Made by a program: the position numbers and the translations under genes. From positions 1-64,000 of the forward strand of contig NZ_JAECVR010000001.1 of the NCBI RefSeq assembly GCF_016055185.1: a stretch of DNA of 64,000 nucleotides, given 5' to 3'. Below are positions 8,372 to 16,929 of the stretch, piece after piece. Positions within the stretch are counted from its first letter, which is position 1. Every line of letters begins with the position of its first letter. Under the pieces are notes generated by a model, which saw nothing but the letters and a program-made list of their open reading frames with translations, was not told the DNA's origin and did no database searches. This stretch comes from Paenactinomyces guangxiensis. Lineage in GTDB: Bacteria > Bacillota > Bacilli > Thermoactinomycetales > Thermoactinomycetaceae.

Positions 8372-10231
8372 TTAAATCATTTTCTTTTGAAAAACTATTT
8401 TATTTAAATCCCTTGAATAAATCATGATCTCATTTTTTACAATATCCACATACGGGGCTGTATCCCAGTTATTCATTCCGGGATCATAGCCCGGGTCGCC
8501 AAAGACAGCTGATATAAGCCAACTAGTGCCGGGAACTATGTCAGCTTTTACTGTGGGAATGACTGTACGGGAGTTCATGAGATTTGTGTTTGAATTTGGA
8601 TATATAAGCTCAGCTTTACCATTCCCATACAAACTCTTTATACCGCTAGTACCCTGGGGAGATCGGGCTAAAACTTCTTTTTCGCTTTGCATAACCTTGT
8701 AACTTTTATCTTTATTATTATTTTCAATTCCTAATGCAAAGCCGCCGTCAGCAGCAATGATATATCTTTTTGTATGAATGCAATGAATGCGAATATGCCA
8801 GGGTGCCCCGGTTACAAGCCATGTTTTAACTACAACATCAGTCCATGGCTTCCATTGTGTATATATAATATCCCCTTCTATTTTATACGCTTCAGAGGTC
8901 CTTTTTACCCGATATAGATTATCTCCCTCGCTCAAAGCAAGCATAGAGTCAAAAGCTCCTTGCTCCAGCCCCCACTCAGCTCTTGGCACACTGAATCCGA
9001 AAACATTGGAGTATACAAACTTCTCATATTTGGCGGAAGTATGTGTATGCTCATTGGTAGAGAGATGACCGGAGTTAAAGGCGAGAACATGATTTTTTTC
9101 TTCCTGCCTGCATATAACAAGATGAGGGGGCTGCTGAACAGAACGTACATTTAACGCGGGAAGAGGGGATTCTTCAGCCTGCCAAAATGGATGATCACCT
9201 TTGAGAGCCAGCGGTAAAAATGTTTTTAAGGCCCAGTATGGTGATCCTGGTGAATTATAGTTTTCTGCCATTATGAGATTTGGATAAGTGTAGCCAATGG
9301 TTAAAATACCATCAGAGTTAAAAATGGGTTGTTTGAACCACCAGCGTAAATTTCTAAGGATCATTCCCTTCATAATGCCCATGGAAAATGGTTCTGCTTC
9401 CGCAAACACCATTGCACTCCAAAAGGCAGATTGTGCAAATCTGTAAGTAAGACTTCTGCCATAAGGAACGGCAGATCCGTCTTGTGCAAACCAATAGATA
9501 AAATCTTTGGCAAAGGTTTCCGCTCTGCTTTTATATCTTTTTGACCGCTCAGGATCGTCAGATTCCATCAGTTTCGCATAAATAAGGCCATAAAAATGGA
9601 TGGCAAAGGGGATATAATAGTCGCAGTGGCCATTTAACCCGTCTGAATACCAGCCGTCTGAGATATAAAATTGATCAATTCTTTCCAAGTTTTTGTCCAT
9701 TTTTTCACTATCATAGGGGGCCCCTGCTTTTTTGAGGCCGAGGTTAACAAGAACAAGAAAAAACAACCAATTACAGTCATGGATTTGATGGTGATTGATT
9801 TGATTCAGCCATGAGGCAAAATGATGTTTTTCCTGCTCACTTAGTGGAGTCCATATTTTTTCCGGAATAAGGGCAAGGGCCAAACCAAACACAGCCATTT
9901 CCACCATTCTCTGATCATAGTCGGTGATGTCTCCCCAGTATTCCTCGTGGGCAGGATTGGTTCCATTTTTTATGCCTTGAAGGTATACATCCCATAAATC
10001 ATATTCGTCTCCCCCCGCCATCAGGGGGACAAGTCCCCATAGTACTCTTGAAAATCCCTCCATCTCCGCGATGGAATCAGGGTAACTGGCACTGGTATTT
10101 CCTATGTGCAGACGGGCACATCCTTTACTGTAGTAAGGTTTTAACGGATTACATATCTGCTCTGCTGCCCGGAGAAAATCGTCTCTTGTTTTAAGCGGAT
10201 TCTCACAAATCGGCACATCAAATCTCTTCAT
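8372..10231 (-). CDS. DUF2264 protein, (alpha/alpha) barrel, polysaccharide-locus associated
   Basis: A 619-residue cytosolic protein without signal peptide that matches the DUF2264 pattern. Its N-terminus has LKTRDDFLRAAEQICNPLKP and EMEGFSRVLWGLVPLMAGG, followed by YWGDITDYDQRMVEMAVFG and DGWYSDGLNGHCDYYIPFA. A beta-rich C-terminal half begins near residue 390 with EHTHTSAKYEKFVYS. The helical toroid plus beta-sandwich layout resembles GH88/GH105 and polysaccharide-lyase proteins, so a role on oligosaccharides is likely but unproven. ATG 10231 follows AGGAGG by 8 nt. It lies downstream of the GH59 gene (109-bp gap) and is probably cotranscribed. In the gap a 24-codon frame ending near 10235 looks like a gene tail but is too short to assign. 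Confidence 0.85.
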   Translation of the reverse strand: MKRFDVPICENPLKTRDDFLRAAEQICNPLKPYYSKGCARLHIGNTSASYPDSIAEMEGFSRVLWGLVPLMAGGDEYDLWDVYLQGIKNGTNPAHEEYWGDITDYDQRMVEMAVFGLALALIPEKIWTPLSEQEKHHFASWLNQINHHQIHDCNWLFFLVLVNLGLKKAGAPYDSEKMDKNLERIDQFYISDGWYSDGLNGHCDYYIPFAIHFYGLIYAKLMESDDPERSKRYKSRAETFAKDFIYWFAQDGSAVPYGRSLTYRFAQSAFWSAMVFAEAEPFSMGIMKGMILRNLRWWFKQPIFNSDGILTIGYTYPNLIMAENYNSPGSPYWALKTFLPLALKGDHPFWQAEESPLPALNVRSVQQPPHLVICRQEEKNHVLAFNSGHLSTNEHTHTSAKYEKFVYSNVFGFSVPRAEWGLEQGAFDSMLALSEGDNLYRVKRTSEAYKIEGDIIYTQWKPWTDVVVKTWLVTGAPWHIRIHCIHTKRYIIAADGGFALGIENNNKDKSYKVMQSEKEVLARSPQGTSGIKSLYGNGKAELIYPNSNTNLMNSRTVIPTVKADIVPGTSWLISAVFGDPGYDPGMNNWDTAPYVDIVKNEIMIYSRDLNKIVFQKKMI

Positions 10232-10340
10232 GATCAAAGCCTCCTATCCATGAATAAACGTTTTGCATTTCCAATAGCGGCTGCGGTGATGGCCCCGTCC
10301 TCCCCACCGGCAGCCATTTCATTTGATCAATTGCTCTTTC

Positions 10341-13112
10341 TCAAAATCTATTGCGGGGCGGAACTCGTTCGATCACTTCCAAAGCATCCACCTGCGACGG
10401 CGAATTTGCCACATATTTCAGGTGGTGCCTGCCGGGCTTCAGGCCAGTAATTCGATACAACACCCTCTTATAACCGGTTGGCGCATTTTCGCCGTTAATT
10501 TTCCCTACGAGTTTGCCGTCCAAATATACATCAGCCTGAAGGCTTTTCTCGGTAACACCGATAATTGAGATCCCCGAGCCGTGGAAAGTATACTGCAGAT
10601 CCGCTTGTTTCATCACGCCGGTCTTAATTTCAATTTTGTCGGCAGTCACATAGCTATTTGTGGCCTTCTCATTTTTCTCACCTGTTACCCGCACTTTGAT
10701 GGAATGCTCCCCGGCCGGTAGTTCCGGACTCGTATATACCAGAGCTTCTTCTTGTCTCGAAGGGGAGTACAGATCTACTTTCGTCTCCGGCCCCCCGTCA
10801 ATCGATATTGCTGCGATCCCGTGGTTCGGTGCTTTTGACATATACAGCTTTGCCTGTTTCCCTTTAAATCTCACTTGATAGTAGGCATTTACCGCATTGG
10901 ACCAGCTGTCGTTGCTTCCCGAGCTCCAATTGCCGAAAAATTGGAATTGATGCAAACCTGTTCCTTTATTGGAATGGTCAATGCTGAGATGGTCTCCTGC
11001 CTTTGCCTTACTTAAAGTGCGTTTATAATGGATATAGGAGTCATGCACATGCTCCCATTCCCCGCCATACCGGATGGAAGCGTCTTTACTGTCAATTCTT
11101 TTGCTGAACACCGGAGTATGGGCATTGATAGCTTCAACACGCAAATTATCAAAGCTTGCATAATGATAGCCGCTGCCAAGAGCAATCATGCCGCTGCCAA
11201 TCCCGCCGGTTTCTTCGCTATAACTTGTTACTTGTTTCCCGTCGACCGATGCCTTGATGTTTCCGTTTAAAAATGTCAGCTTCACGTTATGCCATTGTGA
11301 CGGATCGAATGAATCAAGTGTTCCGCTTGTTAATACGGTATTGCCTTTTCGCAGTACCCACGAACCGGTGCCGGACAGCTTCAGGTTATAGCCCAGGGGA
11401 GGCAGGTTTCCGGACGGATTATCCACAACTCTGCCGGCAACAAATGCGTACCCGTTCTTATTCCCTTCCAGAGAAATGTCACTGCTCACAGAATAATTGG
11501 TCCACTCACTATCGCCAAGAATCGTATACGGATCAGGCGATTCCCGGTATACCCAATCGACGGGCTTGATGTCGGATGTGATCACTTGTCTTAATGCTTT
11601 TCCTTTAAGTCCACGGTCGGCGATCTCAAACGCTCCGCCCTGGTCCATCGCATATTTGGGTTGCTTGCCGGTTTTGTAACTGTCAAAATTGTCTTCATAA
11701 GGGAGCTGCAAATTTGTATTCTTCGGAATCCCGTATTTCGGCCGTCCTTTCTGCTGGCCTGTGGTCGTCGTTAGCGAATATAACGCATAAGGTTCAATCG
11801 TTATGCTGAATGAAGAGTCAACCGGTTTAATATCCTTCTGCCGCGTAAAATCTTCCTGTTCATTCGTTCTCCACACATGCACCGTATCTGTGGAGAGTCC
11901 GCCGGATAAGTTAAACGTGTACGTTTGCGGCTTAGATGTCACATTGGTGACAATGATGCTGTAATCCCCGCTATCATCCGGCTTTTTCAAAGTCACATAA
12001 TTGAAAGTGGGGCCCACAGCAGACCCGCTGTCCACAAACTTCCACCCCGGTCTGGCAAACTGAGTGAAATGCGCTGCGATCCAAACGCCTTTACCAATCT
12101 CATAATGTCCAGACCAGGGTTTATCTGCGACCAACGCCCCCTTGGTGTTATAAACCACATTGTCATACCAGGCTTCTATAAATGGTTGAAATTCCACTTT
12201 GGTCATTTTTCCGTTTACATAGGCCGCCATAATTCCCTTGGCTACATCTTCCAGCGCCCCTGCACTTCCTCTGAGGCCAACGGATCTCATTGGGGGCCGC
12301 GCTTCACTATGCCACAAGGGCTTGCCGCTTTGTTTCGCGTCGGCAGAACTTGTAAACGTATAATGCTCCCCAAGCGAGTAAATCGCCTTGTCCAATGCCG
12401 GGTCATTTTTCAACTGAGTTGCGATGGACCAGTTTGTTCCGACTGCATCTTTGGCCACCAGCTTCACATTAGCAAATCCATCCCTGTTCAGACCGGGCCT
12501 TAATACGTTGACCACCCAATCCCTGTCGAAAGCGCCTTCATTCTGATCCGGACCGAGATAATCAAACTCCAGCCCGTAGTGATCCCTAGCCCCCTGAAGG
12601 AAATTTTTATAATAGAGGTACTTGTCCGCATATGTCCCCTGAGCCACCCATTTCGGCGTTCCCCACCTCAAGGCGTCAAGAAGCAGGTCCGGATTGGCTT
12701 TTTTCGCTTTTTGGGCCAACCACAGGCCCGCACCTCTTGTAATATCAAAATCGGTCTTTGAACGCATATGGCTCGGCTCCGTACCCGACGAAGAATTGGC
12801 GTCGCTGCCGATCTCCATTTTGTAATGATTCAAGCCAGCGCCAAAATTTGGTTTAAAAAGAAAATCTATGATGTCCTGCCTTTGTTTTTCGGGATAGTCC
12901 ATCAACAGCTTGGTTGAACCGCTTGAAGAGACGTATCCGAGGCCTTCCCACACTCTACCTTCAACGCTTCCGTCGATATTAACGGTTATCTTTTCATGGT
13001 CAGAGTCGGCCGCTGTGGCAAAAGCTTCATCACGCGCAAGAAATGGCGAAAAAGCGACAGACAGAAGCAGGATCAATGTAACCAGTATTGAGGTATATCT
13101 GGCCTGACGCAT
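10341..13112 (-). CDS. Secreted GH59-type glycosidase (galactocerebrosidase-like)
   Basis: A 923-residue secreted enzyme. Residues 1-34 form a signal peptide with a likely cut after FATA. The GH59 domain starts at VWEGLGYVSSSGSTKLLMDY (residue 54 on), with FKPNFGAGLNHYKMEIGSD and the GTEPSH motif. Glu192 (GPDQNEGAF) fits the acid/base and Glu270 (PLWHSEARP) the nucleophile; their 78-residue spacing is close to human GALC. A beta-sandwich follows, then a laminin-G/DUF1080-like module and a C-terminal carbohydrate-binding-like region. GH59 enzymes release beta-linked galactose, so a galactosyl-polysaccharide substrate is likely here. ATG 13112 follows AAAGGAG by 8 nt. It is expressed divergently from the ABC genes through the promoter at 13244-13306. 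Confidence 0.88.
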   Translation of the reverse strand: MRQARYTSILVTLILLLSVAFSPFLARDEAFATAADSDHEKITVNIDGSVEGRVWEGLGYVSSSGSTKLLMDYPEKQRQDIIDFLFKPNFGAGLNHYKMEIGSDANSSSGTEPSHMRSKTDFDITRGAGLWLAQKAKKANPDLLLDALRWGTPKWVAQGTYADKYLYYKNFLQGARDHYGLEFDYLGPDQNEGAFDRDWVVNVLRPGLNRDGFANVKLVAKDAVGTNWSIATQLKNDPALDKAIYSLGEHYTFTSSADAKQSGKPLWHSEARPPMRSVGLRGSAGALEDVAKGIMAAYVNGKMTKVEFQPFIEAWYDNVVYNTKGALVADKPWSGHYEIGKGVWIAAHFTQFARPGWKFVDSGSAVGPTFNYVTLKKPDDSGDYSIIVTNVTSKPQTYTFNLSGGLSTDTVHVWRTNEQEDFTRQKDIKPVDSSFSITIEPYALYSLTTTTGQQKGRPKYGIPKNTNLQLPYEDNFDSYKTGKQPKYAMDQGGAFEIADRGLKGKALRQVITSDIKPVDWVYRESPDPYTILGDSEWTNYSVSSDISLEGNKNGYAFVAGRVVDNPSGNLPPLGYNLKLSGTGSWVLRKGNTVLTSGTLDSFDPSQWHNVKLTFLNGNIKASVDGKQVTSYSEETGGIGSGMIALGSGYHYASFDNLRVEAINAHTPVFSKRIDSKDASIRYGGEWEHVHDSYIHYKRTLSKAKAGDHLSIDHSNKGTGLHQFQFFGNWSSGSNDSWSNAVNAYYQVRFKGKQAKLYMSKAPNHGIAAISIDGGPETKVDLYSPSRQEEALVYTSPELPAGEHSIKVRVTGEKNEKATNSYVTADKIEIKTGVMKQADLQYTFHGSGISIIGVTEKSLQADVYLDGKLVGKINGENAPTGYKRVLYRITGLKPGRHHLKYVANSPSQVDALEVIERVPPRNRF

Positions 13113-13243
13113 ATGACACACTCCTTTGTGAAGATTGATCTTGCTCATGGTTGGCATAACCCATCCCCAAAAATTGAACTTATTTCTGTTCACGTTGATA
13201 TGATGAAGGCTGCTGCCATTGAAAGTTATGCCTCCCAACATGG

Positions 13244-13306
13244 ATTATAAAGTTTTCACTCCCGGTTATAATAAAACTATTTTTACTCATCTGAAAATTT
13301 CTTTAC
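13244..13306 (-). promoter_or_regulatory. Activator-dependent promoter of the GH59 gene
   Basis: On the minus strand TATAAT (13249-13244) has no -35 match. Half-site GTAAAAAT (13286-13279) begins 37 bp upstream of the -10, and GTAAAGAA (13306-13299) lies 20 bp further up. The same layout occurs at three other promoters of the locus, suggesting control by the AraC-type response regulator encoded at 18749-20365. Confidence 0.55.
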
Positions 13307-13480
13307 CATTTTTCAATCAATCGAACAGGATAAAGTGCTCCCTAGTCCCCTTCCACTCCCCCATCCTTTTGCAGCAACCGCTCCGATCATTCGACCAGCC
13401 TTTTGTTCAATGGCAATGATGGGACTTAGTCTGCTTAAAAAACGGTTTATCGTCATATACAGGGAATATTCAAAAAGAAA

Positions 13481-13543
13481 GTCAAAATAATTTCATTCTG
13501 ATCAAAATGCCGTTAAGAATTTTCAATATATTTTTCTTATAAT
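13481..13543 (+). promoter_or_regulatory. Activator-dependent promoter of the ABC permease genes
   Basis: GTCAAAAT (13481-13488) and ATCAAAAT (13501-13508) are direct repeats 20 bp apart. TATAAT (13538-13543) begins 37 bp after the second repeat. No good -35 exists. The first permease starts at 13582. Confidence 0.65.
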
Positions 13544-13581
13544 TAGGATCACCGAATATAAAGAAAGTCGAGGTGCTTCAG

Positions 13582-14523
13582 ATGGATCCGAATACAGCCG
13601 TGCTGAAGGACAAGACGTCGCCGAAGCAACTTGGACGTAAAGGACCTTTGCAGCGAAAGGAAACGTTAGCGGGATTTTTGTTTGTCAGTCCTATGCTCGC
13701 GGGAGTATCCGTACTGACTCTGCTGCCTATTCTGGCCACAATGATTCTCAGTTTCTCCGATTGGAACTTCGTCGCCGGCCTGGAGGGACTGAAATGGATC
13801 GGACTGGAAAACTTCCGAAATTTGATCGATGACGACGCTTTTTTAAAATCGCTCCAAAACAATGTCATATTTTTGCTTACGGTTCCGATTTATATGGCCA
13901 TTTCCATGTTTCTCGCCATCTTGATCGATAAATCGGTATATTTTAAAGGATTTTTTAAAGTGGCCTTTTTTATGCCCTATATTTCAAGCGTGGTGGCAGT
14001 GGCAATTGTCTGGATGGTCTTATTTCATCCATCTGCGGGTCCGGTGAACCAGTTTTTAATGTCGCTTGGGATCAAGGAGCCTCCCAAATGGATTGCAGAC
14101 CCGGAATACGCCCTGTCGTCGATCATGATGATTTATGTTTGGATTTCGGTCGGTTTCAACATGATTGTCTATATTGCAGGTTTGCAATCGATTCCGAAAG
14201 ATTTGTATGAGGCCGCCGAGATTGACGGGGCCAATGCATGGGTGAAATTCAGACGAATCACCTTACCCCTTTTGTCGCCGACTTCATTTTTCTTGCTCAT
14301 TACCGGCATTATTTCTACATTTAAAGTGTTTGATCTCATCGCCATCCTGACCAAGGGAGGGCCGGTGCAGTCCACCAGTGTACTGGTCTGGTACCTGTAC
14401 GATACCGCTTTTGTCAATCTGAAAATCGGATATGCTTCCTCGATCGCCCTTGTATTGTTCCTTTGTGTTTTGTTCATCACTCTGCTGCAATGGGTACTTC
14501 AAAAGAAATGGGTCAACTATTGA
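13582..14523 (+). CDS. Sugar ABC transporter permease (MalF/UgpA/LplB type)
   Basis: This is one of the two membrane subunits that import an oligosaccharide together with the lipoprotein encoded at 15505-16854. It has six membrane segments after a charged N-terminus of about 25 residues. The EAA loop that docks the ATPase is LYEAAEIDGANAWVKFRRIT, near residue 210. At 313 aa it has normal length. ATG 13582 is preferred, with GAGGTG 6 nt upstream. The second permease follows after 12 nt. No ATPase gene is in the locus, as is usual for Bacillales systems served by a shared MsmX-type ATPase. Confidence 0.93.
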   Translation: MDPNTAVLKDKTSPKQLGRKGPLQRKETLAGFLFVSPMLAGVSVLTLLPILATMILSFSDWNFVAGLEGLKWIGLENFRNLIDDDAFLKSLQNNVIFLLTVPIYMAISMFLAILIDKSVYFKGFFKVAFFMPYISSVVAVAIVWMVLFHPSAGPVNQFLMSLGIKEPPKWIADPEYALSSIMMIYVWISVGFNMIVYIAGLQSIPKDLYEAAEIDGANAWVKFRRITLPLLSPTSFFLLITGIISTFKVFDLIAILTKGGPVQSTSVLVWYLYDTAFVNLKIGYASSIALVLFLCVLFITLLQWVLQKKWVNY

Positions 14524-14535
14524 GGAGGAATTGCA

Positions 14536-15370
14536 GATGCAGCACTCGTCAGGTTTTAGAAAAGCTATCATTACAGCGGTCATGTTCGCGTTCAGTATTC
14601 TGTTTTTGCTTCCGTTTTTTTGGATGATCTCAGCCTCGTTCAAAATAGAAGCAGAGGTGTTTAAATTTCCGATTGAATGGATTCCCAAGCACTGGAATGC
14701 CTGGAACAACTACAAAGAGGTTTGGCTCGGTCAATACCCGTTTTATATTTATTACTGGAATTCCATCAAGGTGGCCGTGTTTACCACACTGATCTCCTGT
14801 ACAGTCTCCGCCCTGGCGGCTTACGGTTTTTCCAAGATTCGATTTCCGGCAGGGAAGTGGCTGTTTTTCATCGTACTGGCCACCTATATGGTTCCCGGAC
14901 AGGCGATCCTGGTCCCGCAGTTTATATTGTACCGGTCCATCGGCCTGTTTGACAGCCATCTCGGCTTGATTATCATCAACAGTTTCAGTGTGCTGGGAAC
15001 ATTTATGCTTCGCCAGTTTTTCATGGGCATTCCGAATGAATATATCGAATCAGCCAAGATTGACGGGGCCGGACACTGGCGGATCTTTTGGCAAATCGCC
15101 CTGCCGCTTGTACGCCCCGCAGTGGTCACTTACGCGATATTGCGGTTTATCTGGACCTGGAATGACTACCAAAACCCACTGATCTTTTTACGGTCGGACG
15201 AATTGTACACCATTCAATTGGCGATGCAAAAATTCACAACCATTAACGGGGAATTCTATTCCTTAATCATGGCCGCTGCTGTTTCCGCCATCGTTCCGCT
15301 CCTGGTTCTCTTTTTGATCGGTCAAAAGAAGGTTATTGAAGGGATTGCCTCGGGAGGATTAAAAGGTTAA
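14536..15370 (+). CDS. Sugar ABC transporter permease (MalG/UgpE/LplC type)
   Basis: The second membrane subunit has six membrane segments. The N-terminal helix is followed by the ISASFK motif typical of MalG-type proteins, and the EAA loop is YIESAKIDGAGHWRIFWQIA near residue 190. Length is 277 aa. ATG 14536 follows GGAGGA by 7 nt; the longer frame upstream overlaps the first permease and is not used. It is translationally close to the first permease (12-nt gap) and pairs with it to form the channel. Confidence 0.93.
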
Positions 15371-15398
15371 CCTGATCCATCACAATGGGAGAATAAAA

Positions 15399-15462
15399 GT
15401 CAAAATACTTTTAATACAGGTCAATTTTCTATCATACATCCATCAAAGTGCATTGCTACAAT
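15399..15462 (+). promoter_or_regulatory. Activator-dependent promoter of the binding-protein gene
   Basis: GTCAAAAT (15399-15406) and GTCAATTT (15420-15427) lie 21 bp apart, with a weaker ATCAAAGT at 15442. TACAAT (15457-15462), preceded by TGC as an extended -10, begins 37 bp after the second half-site. The distances equal those at 13481-13543. An internal promoter here lets the binding protein be expressed more strongly than the permeases. Confidence 0.65.
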
Positions 15463-15504
15463 AGCATTAAGATGTAAGCGTATACACTAACTGGAGGATA
15501 AAAA

Positions 15505-16854
15505 ATGAGAAAAAGAGTTTGGAACGTGCTTCTCAGCGCCATTATTGTTATCAGTTTGCTTGCAGGCTGTGCCGACGGATACAAGCCTGCGGGCGCTAAC
15601 GGGCGGGTCACGATCAAATTCTATACGCATGGTAACGGGGCAAACTATAACTGGAAACAGACCATCGCCGCTTTTGAGAAAAAGTACCCCAACATCAAGG
15701 TTGACCTGGTCGTGCTGAGCGAGAAAGGCGATACGCAGGAAGCAACCAAAAAACTTGATTTGGCCGCTGCATCAGGCGAGGAGATGGATGTTCTGATGTT
15801 CAGCGACCCGGCCACTTATGCACAGCGTGTCGGCCTTGGCATGGTGGCACCACTTGATGATTTTATTGCCAAAGAGGGCTATAAAGTCAATGAGGAATAT
15901 AAGGTAGACACAAAGCTAAATGGCAAATATTATGCGCTTCCCGGCAAGTTTAATCCTTGGTACGTTCTTCTTAACAAAGACCACTTGGATGAGGCCGGAC
16001 TGCCTGTGCCTAAAGACTGGACCTGGGATCAATTTATGGACTACGCCAAAAAGCTGAAGAAAGGAAGCGGGGCAACAAAGCGTTACGGAGTCTATTTTCA
16101 TGGTCCACAGGGTGGAGGCTGGATGGAGTATCTGAAGTTGGCTTTAGGCAACCAGCCGGAGCATACAGAGTTTATCAAAGCGGACGGCAGCTCAAATCTG
16201 GACAGCCCGCTGTTTAGAAAATCGTTGGAAATGCGTCTTAAAATGGAGAAGGTCGACAAATCGTCTACTCCGTATGAGGCAATGCTCTCCCAAAAGCTGC
16301 ACTACCGTGCACAATTTTTTAACCAGTCAGCCAGCATGATTTTAATCGGAAGTTGGATGAACACGGAACTTGGAGGAACAGATCAGTTCCCGTTGAAGTT
16401 TCAAGTGGCAGTCGCACCATATCCCAAAAACGCACCCGGCGATCCGGGCGGCTATACTCCTGTCACAACTGACTACATGGCGATCGCAGCCAATTCCACT
16501 CATAAGGAAGAGGCCTACAAATTTATCCGCTGGTATACGACAGAGGGTCAGTTAGTCCAGGGGAAAAATATTCCCTCCTGGAATAAGGTAAAGTCTGACG
16601 AGTTAAGCAAGATCGTTGACAGCATTCTGAGTCAAACGAATAATCCGGAAAAGGTAGATAAAGAGTCACTTAACAGAGTATTATCCCAGGCGAAGGCTTC
16701 CAAAATCATTCCGCCGGTCTCCTACCAGGCAGAAATATACAAAGCAATTAACGAAGAGTATGAGATGCTCATATTCGGCAAACAGGATCTCGACACAACC
16801 GTAAAAAAAGCACAGGAACGTGTACAAAAAATCATCGACACCAACAAGAAATAA
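15505..16854 (+). CDS. Sugar ABC transporter substrate-binding lipoprotein
   Basis: The extracellular receptor of the transporter, anchored by lipid. The N-terminal signal ends in the lipobox LLAGC (Cys21 or near it). The mature part follows the type-1 solute-binding pattern: ITIKFYTHG-like first strand, then AAFEKKYPNIKVDLVVL and MVAPLDDF, with YALPGKFNPWYVLLNKDHLD and DWTWDQF further on. Length (449 aa) is normal for oligosaccharide receptors. ATG 15505 follows GGAGG by 8 nt. The ligand is probably an unsaturated uronic-acid oligosaccharide, given the lyase-like and GH88 genes downstream; that is inference. Confidence 0.92.
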   Translation: MRKRVWNVLLSAIIVISLLAGCADGYKPAGANGRVTIKFYTHGNGANYNWKQTIAAFEKKYPNIKVDLVVLSEKGDTQEATKKLDLAAASGEEMDVLMFSDPATYAQRVGLGMVAPLDDFIAKEGYKVNEEYKVDTKLNGKYYALPGKFNPWYVLLNKDHLDEAGLPVPKDWTWDQFMDYAKKLKKGSGATKRYGVYFHGPQGGGWMEYLKLALGNQPEHTEFIKADGSSNLDSPLFRKSLEMRLKMEKVDKSSTPYEAMLSQKLHYRAQFFNQSASMILIGSWMNTELGGTDQFPLKFQVAVAPYPKNAPGDPGGYTPVTTDYMAIAANSTHKEEAYKFIRWYTTEGQLVQGKNIPSWNKVKSDELSKIVDSILSQTNNPEKVDKESLNRVLSQAKASKIIPPVSYQAEIYKAINEEYEMLIFGKQDLDTTVKKAQERVQKIIDTNKK

Positions 16855-16879
16855 TTGATTATAATAAAATGAAAAAGGG

Positions 16880-16905
16880 GGGGTACGGCATCCGGGCTGT
16901 ACCCC
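16880..16905 (+). terminator. Hairpin between binding-protein and sensor-kinase genes, possible attenuator
   Basis: GGGGTAC (16880-16886) pairs with GTACCCC (16899-16905) around a 12-nt loop. Only TT follows, so termination should be partial. It could stabilise the binding-protein mRNA end while reducing readthrough into the regulators. Confidence 0.5.
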
Positions 16906-16929
16906 TTCATGCATCAAGGAGAACCATCT